A stretch of DNA of 5,736 nucleotides from Frankia sp. (GCA_019689615.1 JADGHD010000343.1:1-5736); one strand, 5' to 3'; counted from the first letter of the stretch, positions 1 through 5,095 are shown. Translations and numbers: made by a program. The notes: a model not told the origin generated them from the sequence alone.

Positions 1-1
1 C

Positions 2-142
2 GGCTACGGCTCAGGCGGCTACGGTTCCGGCGGCTACGGCCCCTACGGCCCGGCCGGCTACGGCTCGGGCCGAGGCGGCGATGGCGGCGGCTACGACCGG
101 GACCGCAGCGGGGGATGGCCGGCCTGGGGCGGCGGCCGCTAA
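2..142 (+). CDS. C-terminal fragment of a protein with a Gly-Tyr-rich low-complexity tail
   Basis: The reading frame is already open at the window edge and ends at TAA 140-142, so only the last 46 residues are visible. They consist of GYGSG-, GYGP- and GYG-type units with five Tyr in the first 20 residues, then a Gly/Arg/Asp stretch and a WPAWGGGR end. Nearly all third codon positions are G or C and the TAC GGC codon pair recurs, which supports this frame. Such tails are disordered and occur in several unrelated bacterial families (single-stranded DNA-binding proteins, RNA-binding proteins, membrane proteins with cytoplasmic Gly-rich ends). No folded domain lies in the window, so the function cannot be named. 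The gene seems to end its unit: nearly 190 nt follow before the next plausible start. Confidence 0.7.
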   Translation, partial: GYGSGGYGSGGYGPYGPAGYGSGRGGDGGGYDRDRSGGWPAWGGGR

Positions 143-329
143 GCGGTTGTCGTGTTGACGCGCTGAAGCCGGCGTCCTGAGCCGGCATCCGGGGTGACGG
201 TTCCGCTGCGGGCACCGCCGTCTGGTATCCGTCATTTCGGCATTGCGACGCCCAAGGGCGTTTACAGTCCCGCCAACTGGGCGACGGAGGGATTCGCACG
301 TCGCTCGTCGGTGTCCCGGCGGGGGTGGC
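143..329. other. Intergenic stretch with a small hairpin, no gene seen
   Basis: No convincing reading frame lies between the TAA at 142 and the first possible start near 330. A short perfect inverted repeat, ACGCCC-AA-GGGCGT, sits at 248-261. A GGAGGG sequence at 286-291 looks like a ribosome-binding site, but no ATG, GTG or TTG follows at a usable distance. This stretch is less G+C-rich (for example 221-270) than its surroundings, as expected for a regulatory region. No clear -35/-10 pair was found. Confidence 0.4.
168..186 (+). terminator. Weak stem-loop after the Gly-Tyr protein gene
   Basis: GCCGGC at 168-173 and GCCGGC at 181-186 can pair as a 6-bp stem around a 7-nt loop, 26 nt after the stop codon. 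There is no T run, as is common in high-GC actinomycetes. The stem is short and GCCGGC is frequent in this DNA, so a chance hairpin is quite possible. Confidence 0.25.
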
Positions 330-992
330 GTGGCATGGGTCGACGGCGGGATCGTGGTCATGGCCACCGCTGACCCTCGGGACCACGTCCCCAACGGCCG
401 CGGCGGCCTCGAGGACCGGTCCTCGGACGCTCCATGCCCGGCTGCGGGCTCCGTTCCTGGAAAATGCGCCGGCCTGGTCGGGAAGCCTGACGTCGGCCGG
501 AAGCTGACTCCGGTCGCGCGCCAGGTCCGCGTGCTGCGGGAGCTGCGGGCTCGCCGGGCGTCCGACGTCCCTGGCGCGCCACCTGGCGCGCTACTCAGCC
601 ATGCGTGGGACCTGTCAGGAGCCGGGCGGATCGGCGGCGGCGCGGTCCCTGCCGGACCCCCACCAACCACCGCCACCTCCACCGGGCCCGGCCACGCCAA
701 CGGGCGTGCCCCGTGCGCGGCGGGCGCCCCCCGCCGCGCCCCCCCGCCCCGGGGGCCCGGGGGGCGGGGCGGGCGGCGCCGGGGGGCGCCCCCCCCGCCG
801 CTGGCCATGGCGACGGAGACGGCCCGGATGACCGGCCAGCTCCCGGCCGCCGCGTCCTGTGGGGTGCCGGTGTGTGGCCGGCCGAGGTCGTGGTCTCCGG
901 CCGGCCGATCAGGTACGCGCAGGACCGGGTCCGCCCGCACGGCGTCGCCGACCCGGTCCCGTTCGTGGTCCATTCCCCCGACGGGCCGATAG
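330..992 (+). CDS. Doubtful hypothetical ORF, possibly the upstream part of a frameshifted gene
   Basis: This open frame could start at GTG 330, preceded by a GGGGG at 321-325, or at ATG 360. It stops at TAG 990-992, giving 220 or 210 codons. From about 336 to 855 its third positions are mostly G or C, more than in the other frames, and the first residues (VAWVDGGIVVMATADP) look protein-like. The middle is Pro/Gly/Arg-rich where it crosses an all-G/C tract (715-801). After about 860 the coding signal moves to another + frame, that of the 872-1312 CDS, which it overlaps by 121 nt. One missing base, or two extra, near 855-870 would join the two. I see no domain. It may instead be non-coding DNA that stays open because of the base composition. 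Confidence 0.3.
   Translation: MAWVDGGIVVMATADPRDHVPNGRGGLEDRSSDAPCPAAGSVPGKCAGLVGKPDVGRKLTPVARQVRVLRELRARRASDVPGAPPGALLSHAWDLSGAGRIGGGAVPAGPPPTTATSTGPGHANGRAPCAAGAPRRAPPPRGPGGRGGRRRGAPPPPLAMATETARMTGQLPAAASCGVPVCGRPRSWSPAGRSGTRRTGSARTASPTRSRSWSIPPTGR
715..801. repeat. 87-nt tract of only G and C with long self-complementarity
   Basis: Every base from 715 to 801 is G or C, with many runs of four to eight identical bases. A 12-nt arm, GGGCGCCCCCCG at 722-733, is perfectly complementary to CGGGGGGCGCCC at 780-791, and further runs inside can pair with bulges to give a hairpin of about 70 nt. Such tracts stall polymerases and are error-prone in sequencing and assembly, so frames crossing it should be distrusted. 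Whether it has a biological role cannot be told from this sequence. Confidence 0.75.
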
Positions 993-1312
993 CCGGCCTC
1001 ATCGACCAGCCGTTCCAGCGGGGCGGGCTCTCCCGCCTGTCCCGGCGCCACTCCCGGCTGCGTATCCGGGCAGCGGGGCGGACGTGGGTGCTGGCCGCCT
1101 CGACGGTGATGCCCGGGATGGCCCGGGTGATCCGGCTGGCGGACGGCGCGGACGGGGCAGACGACGGCGACCCGCTGGTCGTGCTCACCCCTCGGGGCGT
1201 GCGCTCCTCGCTGGTCGGGCCTGGTGCCGACCAGCTCGACCTGACCATCGCCCTGCTCACCATCAGCGCGATCCAGGAGTCCGCCTACAACCCGGTCCTC
1301 GGCCGCCCGTGA
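872..1312 (+). CDS. Hypothetical beta-rich protein with a hydrophobic C-terminal helix
   Basis: I do not recognise this family. Starting at GTG 872, with GGGG at 861-864 as a possible weak ribosome-binding site, it gives 146 residues; the true start could be further upstream. The sequence alternates short polar and hydrophobic strands: EVVVSGRPI (5-13), PFVVHSPDGPIAGLID (30-45), SRLRIRAAGRTWVLAAS (61-77), ARVIRLA (84-90), DPLVVLTP (100-107). It ends in a hydrophobic helix, LDLTIALLTISAIQE (122-136). A strand-rich body closed by one C-terminal hydrophobic helix is reminiscent of LURP-one/tubby-like/scramblase folds, but that is only a shape analogy. There is no signal peptide or membrane segment. 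Third codon positions are almost entirely G or C, so the frame is secure from about 875 onwards. The coding signal may continue upstream in another frame (330-855), which suggests a frameshift. A strong hairpin follows 72 nt after the stop. Confidence 0.65.
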   Translation: MWPAEVVVSGRPIRYAQDRVRPHGVADPVPFVVHSPDGPIAGLIDQPFQRGGLSRLSRRHSRLRIRAAGRTWVLAASTVMPGMARVIRLADGADGADDGDPLVVLTPRGVRSSLVGPGADQLDLTIALLTISAIQESAYNPVLGRP

Positions 1313-1384
1313 CGGCGACCGACGACGGCCCCGCCACGGGCACGGTACGGTCGCGATCGCGCAAGGCAACGACCTGAAGCTCAA

Positions 1385-1415
1385 CCGGCTCCCGCGGCCT
1401 GGCCGCGGGAGCCGG
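1385..1415. terminator. Perfect 15-bp inverted repeat, intrinsic terminator candidate
   Basis: CCGGCTCCCGCGGCC and GGCCGCGGGAGCCGG are exact complements separated by a single T, forming a 13-bp stem with a 5-nt loop if the tip opens. It lies 72 nt past the stop of the + strand gene ending at 1312 and about 95 nt before the SOS box of the next gene. That is the expected place for a terminator that insulates the inducible promoter. It lacks a T tail on either strand, typical of high-GC actinomycete terminators. Confidence 0.6.
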
Positions 1416-1509
1416 GCCGCCCGCCCATCCATCCACCAGCCGACCCGGCGAGGGACCTGGCCGGTGGACCGCCGTGCGGTGTGTCAGACCAGGGCCGTAA
1501 CCTTTGGGA

Positions 1510-1525
1510 TCGAACATGTGTTTGA
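1510..1525. promoter_or_regulatory. Predicted LexA operator (SOS box)
   Basis: TCGAACatgtGTTTGA matches the actinobacterial SOS box TCGAAC-N4-GTTCGA at 11 of 12 fixed positions. It also fits the Gram-positive form CGAAC-RNRY-GTTY. It lies in a locally AT-richer patch 57 nt upstream of the GTG at 1583, between a strong terminator-like hairpin and a good ribosome-binding site. That is the spacing expected for LexA control of the zinc-motif gene downstream. No minus-strand gene starts here. A single one-off match can arise by chance, but the location and the two-consensus fit make it a good candidate. Confidence 0.65.
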
Positions 1526-1571
1526 ATCTGTGGCGCGGGTGGGCGATCGACGCGCCGCGCCCGCATGGCGA

Positions 1572-1578
1572 GAGGGGG
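1572..1578 (+). promoter_or_regulatory. Ribosome-binding site that selects GTG 1583
   Basis: GAGGGGG lies 4 nt before GTG 1583, close to the ideal Shine-Dalgarno distance. The in-frame ATG at 1565 lies upstream of this purine run and has no such site of its own, so GTG 1583 is preferred. Confidence 0.55.
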
Positions 1579-1582
1579 CACC

Positions 1583-2029
1583 GTGACGCGCCAACGACGG
1601 GTACGACAGGATGGCCCGGTGCCTGCCCGTCGGTCAGCTTCGTCCGTGTCCCTGGCGCCGCCGTCCGTCGCGTCCCCGCCGGCCCAGCCCGGCCCAGCCG
1701 ACGGTCGAGCCGCGCCGTCATCATCCGCCGCCCGTGGCCGGCCGGCGGCGGGCAGCCGGCGGACGAGCCGGCGTGGCCAGGCCGGCGAGCAACAGGCCCT
1801 GCCGGTCCCGCTGCGCTCGTCCGGCCAGCCCGGCCGGGCGAAGCACGAGCCGGTCGTCGCCAGCTGCGGCGGGTGCGACCTGCGCTGGACGGAGGAGCCG
1901 GCCGCCCACTGCCGCGGCTGCCACGGGCACTTCGCGGACGTCGCCGGCTTCGACGAGCACCTCGCGACCTGCCCGACCTACATCCCGATCGCCCCACCGA
2001 GCCGCTCCCGCGCCCGCAAGGCCTCCTGA
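1583..2029 (+). CDS. FDXHR-type putative zinc-binding protein, probably SOS-inducible
   Basis: The product is 148 residues from GTG 1583. Residues 1-90 are basic, Arg/Ala/Pro/Ser-rich and probably disordered. Residues 95-130 hold a compact Cys/His module: CGGC (Cys95, Cys98), Arg101-Trp102, HCRGCH (His109, Cys110, Cys113, His114), His116-Phe117, FDEH (Phe123, Asp124, His126) and Cys130. This matches the layout of the small FDXHR putative zinc-binding proteins of actinomycetes and their phages: two CxxC pairs, an F-D-x-H and a trailing Cys. The Arg after FDxH is Leu here. A short basic tail follows (SRSRARKAS). The basic arms and zinc module suggest nucleic-acid binding, which is an inference; no function is known to me. 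The SOS box 57 nt upstream suggests induction by DNA damage. The gene stands alone, with a hairpin just after its stop, and faces the MHYT-like gene. An in-frame ATG at 1565 would add six residues. Confidence 0.8.
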   Translation: MTRQRRVRQDGPVPARRSASSVSLAPPSVASPPAQPGPADGRAAPSSSAARGRPAAGSRRTSRRGQAGEQQALPVPLRSSGQPGRAKHEPVVASCGGCDLRWTEEPAAHCRGCHGHFADVAGFDEHLATCPTYIPIAPPSRSRARKAS

Positions 2030-2089
2030 CCGGGCCGGGGTCAGCCTCCCCAGGGCGCCGGCCGGTCCCAGCACCCGAGGCCTCCTGAC
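2019..2089 (+). repeat. Pair of 12-bp direct repeats spanning a stop codon
   Basis: AGGCCTCCTGAC occurs at 2019-2030, where it holds the last codons and TGA of the zinc-motif gene, and again at 2078-2089. The second copy is in another frame, so it is not a duplicated protein end. A small duplication or chance are both possible. Confidence 0.4.
2028..2067 (+). terminator. Hairpin overlapping the stop of the zinc-motif gene
   Basis: GACCGGGCCGG at 2028-2038 can pair with CCGGCCGGTC at 2058-2067 with one bulged G, leaving a loop of about 19 nt that can itself partly pair (GGGG with CCCC). It starts inside the stop codon, so it would form right behind the terminating ribosome. There is no T run. 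Confidence 0.35.
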
Positions 2090-2129
2090 GCCGCTGCCGC
2101 CGAAGCCCGCTGCCTGGCGTGGCCCGGCC

Positions 2130-2141
2130 GACCGATCGGTC
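2130..2141. repeat. 12-bp perfect palindrome between convergent genes
   Basis: GACCGATCGGTC is a perfect palindrome in the 144-nt gap between the stop at 2029 (+ strand) and the stop at 2174 (- strand). It could be a protein-binding site or the tip of a bidirectional terminator; it has no longer stem. Confidence 0.35.
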
Positions 2142-2173
2142 CCGGCTGTGTGGTCGCGCGGGTGCCCGACCGC

Positions 2174-3602
2174 TCAGCGGGGTGCTCCGACCGGGGCCGG
2201 GATCGGCCGGGTCGACGCGTTCGGGTCGTCGTCCTCCCGGTCGTGTTGCGCGGCCTGCCGGGCACGGGGGGCCGGCACGGTCGGGATCGTCGTCGGGGTG
2301 ATCGCCGGCCGCGCGGGCGGCACCAGCACCGACACCACGCTGACCGGCCCGGCCCAGCGGGGGGCCGAACGGCTGCTCGTCGCCCGCCGGGAACCCGTCA
2401 TCGTCCGGCAGGAAGAAGATCTCGTCCAGGTCCTGCGTCGAGCGGTCCAGGGCGGCACAGGCGCGTTCCTCGTCCGGAGTGAGGTCGCCGGCCGGCACGA
2501 AGCCGGCTGACGACGTCGGCGCGGCGACTGCCGGCTGCTCCGGACCCGCCTCCCGCTCCGGCTGCCTGCCTTCCGGCTGACGGCCGGCCAACGGCCAGGT
2601 GGGGCGGTCCAGGAGAGCCGCGGCCGTCGGGGCTGCCGCCTCCGGCACCGCCGGACCGGCGACAGCGGCCACCACGGCGGCCGCGGGCTCGGCCGCCGCC
2701 CGCCCGGCCGCCTCGCCCGCCGCTGCCCCGTCGACAACGGGAGGCCCACCGGGAGCGGATGGATCGACCGCGTCGGCCGCCTCGCCAGCCCCGGCGACGG
2801 CCAGCGTCGACGGGTGCCCGGGCCGCCCTGGCTGACCACCGGCCGCGCGGGGCTGGAGCAGGCCGCCGACGGCCGCGGTGGCGAGGAACATCGACAGGAT
2901 CGTCGCCGCGGCCGCGGTCACCAGAGCGAGCGCGAACGGGTCCAGGGCGTCCGGCCACCGGCGGTCGGGGCCGGGGTCCAGCCGGGTCGCGGCGACCGCG
3001 GTGAAGTGGCAGCCGCGGACGGCGGCGGCCAGCAGCGCCGCGGTGACGACGATGCGCCAGTGCCGGCTGCCGTACCGGTAGGCGGCGCAGCAGAACAGGG
3101 TGGCGGTGCCGACGGTCACCATCAGCGCCAGCGTCGCGGGCACGGGGTGGTAGCTCAGCGTTCCCACCGGGTGCAGGGCGGCGGTGGCCAGGAACGAGCC
3201 CGCCGTCCAGCCGGTGCCCGCGACCAGCCCGCCAGCCAGCCGCCAGGGCCGGCTGGCCCCGCTCGCGGCGATCGTCAGCCCAAGTCCGGTCGCTACCAGC
3301 ACGGCACCCGCCGCCAGCAGGGCGGACCGGGCATCGACCACGTTGCGGTCCGCGCGGCAGGTCAGCGTGTTGAGCAGCTGCGAGGACCACATGGCGCCGC
3401 CGACCGCGAGCGTGGCCGCCGCCACCCAGCCGGCGTCGCGGACCGGCACGCGGCCGCCCGAGACCCGCGCGGCACAGGTCAGGGCTGCGATCAGGGCGAT
3501 CGTGGTGAGCAGGTACGACACCACGAGACTCGGGCCGCAGGACACGCTCAGCGCGGCGGTGAGCGTGCGCAGGGAGAAGGGGGACGGGACCGTGTCGACC
3601 AT
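2174..3602 (-). CDS. Degenerate MHYT-type seven-helix membrane protein with a frameshift in its tail
   Basis: The start is ATG 3602-3600, with AAGGAA 5 nt upstream (3608-3613). Seven hydrophobic segments lie at about residues 24-46, 57-80, 92-113, 122-143, 154-173, 182-203 and 222-247, the number and spacing of MHYT integral-membrane sensor domains. The three sites where MHYT motifs should sit are recognisable by context (W-S-x-x, GTGW...ALHPVGTLSYHP, CHFT). They read Ser74-Gln75, Gly135-Ser136-Phe137 and Cys198-His199-Phe200-Thr201, so most proposed metal ligands are lost. Residues 250-400 are Ala/Pro/Glu-rich and then acidic (DLDEIFFLPDDD), probably cytoplasmic and disordered; there is no GGDEF, EAL or kinase domain. 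At 2359-2364 (six G, C on the coding strand) the high-GC3 coding frame jumps. Dropping one C gives a continuous 475-residue protein ending at TGA 2176-2174. As written, the first frame stays open antisense through the zinc-motif gene to 1263 (779 residues), an unlikely tail. The cause may be sequencing error, mutation or +1 slippage. Confidence 0.7.
2359..2364 (-). other. Frameshift site: run of six C on the coding strand
   Basis: Read on the minus strand, codons are TTC GGC CCC CCG up to here with strong third-position G/C. Beyond it the same frame shows many third-position T (GGT, CGT, GGT, GCT). The next frame (TGG GCC GGG CCG GTC AGC GTG GTG) is nearly all G/C and ends at a well-placed stop. 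Removing one C restores one frame. Confidence 0.65.
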
Positions 3603-3616
3603 GACGGTTCCTTGCT

Positions 3617-3636
3617 CAGTGACGTCGTTGTCACTG
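3617..3636. promoter_or_regulatory. Inverted repeat, operator candidate ahead of the MHYT-like gene
   Basis: CAGTGACgtcgttGTCACTG has perfect 7-bp arms and a 6-nt spacer. It lies 14 nt upstream of the ATG at 3602 and 3 nt from the ribosome-binding site. This 20-bp symmetric site is what a dimeric repressor would bind; alternatively it may be an RNA hairpin that masks translation start. The regulator is not known to me. Confidence 0.5.
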
Positions 3637-3945
3637 TGTGTCCTATCCCGACGGGGGCGGCAGGGGACAGCGAAGACCACCTGAAGGCACGGTCCTCGGT
3701 CCGCCCGGCGGCCGTTCGCTGGCCCGTTCGACGGGACGTGGAGCGCGGCGAGCCGACCAGTTCGGCCAACCGCCCGGTGCCGTCGCCGCTCTCCTGCTAC
3801 GTTCCGTCGCTAAACGCAACGCCGGCCAGGACCCGCCGGGCCCCGGGGAGCCGGGGTCCCAGGGCCGCGGCGCCGTCCGCCCGTCCCGGGCCATGCCGGC
3901 GCCGCCCCGTCACCTCGGCGCCGTGGCGCGGGGAGAGAGGCACGC
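3637..3945. other. Divergent intergenic region between the MHYT-like and amidotransferase-like genes
   Basis: This stretch must hold the + strand promoter for the gene at 3946 and probably the minus promoter for the gene starting at 3602. Positions 3790-3825 are relatively AT-rich (GCTACGTTCC, GCTAAACGCAACG), but no clear -35/-10 pair stands out. GGGCCCCGG at 3838-3846 pairs with CCGGGGtCCC at 3851-3860 (9 bp, one bulged T, loop GGAG) in the putative leader of the downstream gene. No convincing small coding frame was found; frames open here have poor codon bias. Confidence 0.45.
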
Positions 3946-4947
3946 ATGCCCCTGTGCGGTCTGCTGCGGCTGGACGGCACCGACGTCCGCCGGTCCGTCC
4001 TCACCGCCATGCTCGCGTCCTCGGAGCAGGGCCTGCCGGCGGTGCGCGGGGTGCACCTGGACGGGCCGTTCGGGGTGGTGGCCGCCGCCACCGGCGAGCC
4101 GGTCCCGCCGATCATCGTGGACGACGGCGGGCTGACCGTTGTCGTGGTGACGCCGGGGGACGCCGACGGCCGGGCGGACGCCTTGCGGGTGGCCATGGCG
4201 TACCGGTCGATCGGCGAGCGGTGCCTGGCGGCGCTGCGCGGCGACCATCTGGTGGTCGTGTGGGACCCGGCCGGCCGGCGGCTGCTGGCGACCCGCACCG
4301 GCCGGTTCGCCGCCGCACTGCTGACCTGGTCGGACGGGCGGCGCGTCGCGTTCGGCACGGAGCCGGCGCACCTGCGCGTGGCGCTGGGGGCGCCGCCCGC
4401 GGGAGCGGCGTCGGCGTGGCCGCGGCGGTTCGCGCCAGCGCGTCAGCTCGCGGTCGGCGCCCGCCTGGAGCTCTCGGTCCCGCTCCCCGTCGCCGCGGCG
4501 GCCGGCGCTGCAGGGGTGACGTCCGTGCGCCGCCCGCGGTCGACGGTCGCCCCGGTCGTGGCGCGCCGCCTCGTCGGGCTGCCGACCGTCGGCACCGGCC
4601 AGCCGGTCCGGACGACGGACATCGCGGCCTGCCGGCCGGGCGGGCGGCGCCGGCTGTGGTCAGCGCCCGGCGCGCACCGTGCGGTGGACCCAGCGCTCGG
4701 CGACGAAGGAGACGAACGGCACGGTGCCGGCCAGCATCACCAGGAGCATGCGCCGCAGGCCCAGCTTCGCCTTGTTCGCCAGGTCGAACGTGACCAGCAG
4801 GTAGACCACGTAGAGGATGCCGTGCGCCGGGCCGACCACCCGCACGACCTCCGGCGTGTCGGCCAGGTACTTCAGCGGCATGCCGACCAGCATCAGGGTG
4901 ATCAGCACGACGCCGACGACGTAGGCGACGACCCGGTAGCGCCGTAG
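3946..4947 (+). CDS. Free-standing degenerate class II glutamine-amidotransferase (asparagine-synthase N-terminal-like) protein
   Basis: The start is ATG 3946, with GGGGAGAGAGG at 3930-3940. Residues 90-150 carry the signature run of the Ntn amidotransferase domain of asparagine synthetases and lasso-peptide cyclases: GERCLAALRGDHLVVVWD (90-107), RRLLATRTGRFAAALLTW (111-128), then GRRVAFGTEPAHL (131-143), matching the family's 'L.G.FA..LWD...R.L.L.RD..G..PLYY......FASE...L'. The N-terminus is MPLCGLLRLDG, so Cys4 is not the usual Cys2 nucleophile. The RGPD and NGE motifs are absent, so glutaminase activity is unlikely. There is no PP-loop synthetase (SGGxDS) domain. Third positions are nearly all G/C up to about 4660. 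Beyond that the frame lies antisense to the DUF3817 gene and its last 95 residues (Gln/His/Asp-rich) look like a shadow of that gene. No stop in any + frame occurs between 4520 and 4790. The authentic product is probably about 238 residues plus readthrough, or the gene has lost its original end. Confidence 0.6.
   Translation: MPLCGLLRLDGTDVRRSVLTAMLASSEQGLPAVRGVHLDGPFGVVAAATGEPVPPIIVDDGGLTVVVVTPGDADGRADALRVAMAYRSIGERCLAALRGDHLVVVWDPAGRRLLATRTGRFAAALLTWSDGRRVAFGTEPAHLRVALGAPPAGAASAWPRRFAPARQLAVGARLELSVPLPVAAAAGAAGVTSVRRPRSTVAPVVARRLVGLPTVGTGQPVRTTDIAACRPGGRRRLWSAPGAHRAVDPALGDEGDERHGAGQHHQEHAPQAQLRLVRQVERDQQVDHVEDAVRRADHPHDLRRVGQVLQRHADQHQGDQHDADDVGDDPVAP
4631..4654. terminator. Weak hairpin at the convergent gene ends
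   Basis: GCCGGC at 4631-4636 and GCCGGC at 4649-4654 form a 6-bp stem with a 12-nt loop just past the stop codon of the minus-strand DUF3817 gene. GCCGGC is common in this DNA, so this is only a possible terminator for that gene. Confidence 0.25.
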
Positions 4948-5049
4948 CGCCCAGTCGATCCCGCCCGCGCTGCCGGCCGTGCCGCTCTTCGTCGGGCCGG
5001 CCGGCGGGGTCTGCGGGCGCGCGGTCGTGGGGTCGGCTGGAGCGGTCAT
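4660..5049 (-). CDS. DUF3817 integral membrane protein
   Basis: The product is 129 residues from ATG 5049-5047, chosen because GGAGG (5057-5061) lies 7 nt upstream. Residues 1-30 are a Pro/Thr/Ala-rich cytoplasmic lead. The rest is the DUF3817 domain: WALRRYRVVAYVVGVVLI (33-50, first helix), then LKYLADTPEVVRVVGPAHGILYVVYLLVTFDLA (59-91) with the family's HG-LY-VYL and FDLA motifs, then LGLRRMLLVMLAGTVPFVSFVAERWV (97-121) with AGTVPF-SFV-ER. This gives three membrane segments, the usual size for the family. Function is unknown; it is common in actinomycetes. It lies 46 nt downstream of the two-helix membrane protein gene on the same strand, probably in one operon. Its stop faces, and is overlapped by, the + strand amidotransferase-like frame. 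Confidence 0.88.
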   Translation of the reverse strand: MTAPADPTTARPQTPPAGPTKSGTAGSAGGIDWALRRYRVVAYVVGVVLITLMLVGMPLKYLADTPEVVRVVGPAHGILYVVYLLVTFDLANKAKLGLRRMLLVMLAGTVPFVSFVAERWVHRTVRAGR

Positions 5050-5095
5050 GAGTGGGCCTCCGGGGTGGCCGGGGTGGTCGGCGCGGCGGGAGTGA

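Noticed and set aside
241..300. tRNA-like fragment: ACTGTAAA on the minus strand resembles a tRNA-Tyr anticodon loop, with GATTCGC on the plus strand resembling a T-loop
   Set aside because: The pieces are on opposite strands, and no acceptor stem, D-arm or complete cloverleaf can be formed.
715..801. CRISPR or tandem repeat array in the G/C tract
   Set aside because: There is no regular repeat unit or spacer; the tract is made of irregular homopolymer runs.
11..1432. Minus-strand 473-codon open frame
   Set aside because: It is antisense to three + strand coding stretches, has an Arg/Pro/Gly-rich translation without domains, and crosses the 1385-1415 hairpin.
1263..2173. Extension of the minus-strand MHYT-like frame down to 1263
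   Set aside because: Third positions lose their G/C bias after 2364, the frame lies antisense to the Cys/His-motif gene and across a terminator-like hairpin, and the residues are an Arg/Gly/Pro shadow.
3637..3945. Lasso-peptide precursor next to the amidotransferase-like gene
   Set aside because: No short frame shows a ribosome-binding site plus a leader/core layout, and no synthetase or leader-peptidase gene is present.
2814..4793. Very long + strand open frame of 659 codons
   Set aside because: It is antisense to the membrane protein gene and out of frame with the amidotransferase-like gene. Its Gln/His/Arg/Gly-rich translation is typical of a shadow frame in high-GC DNA.
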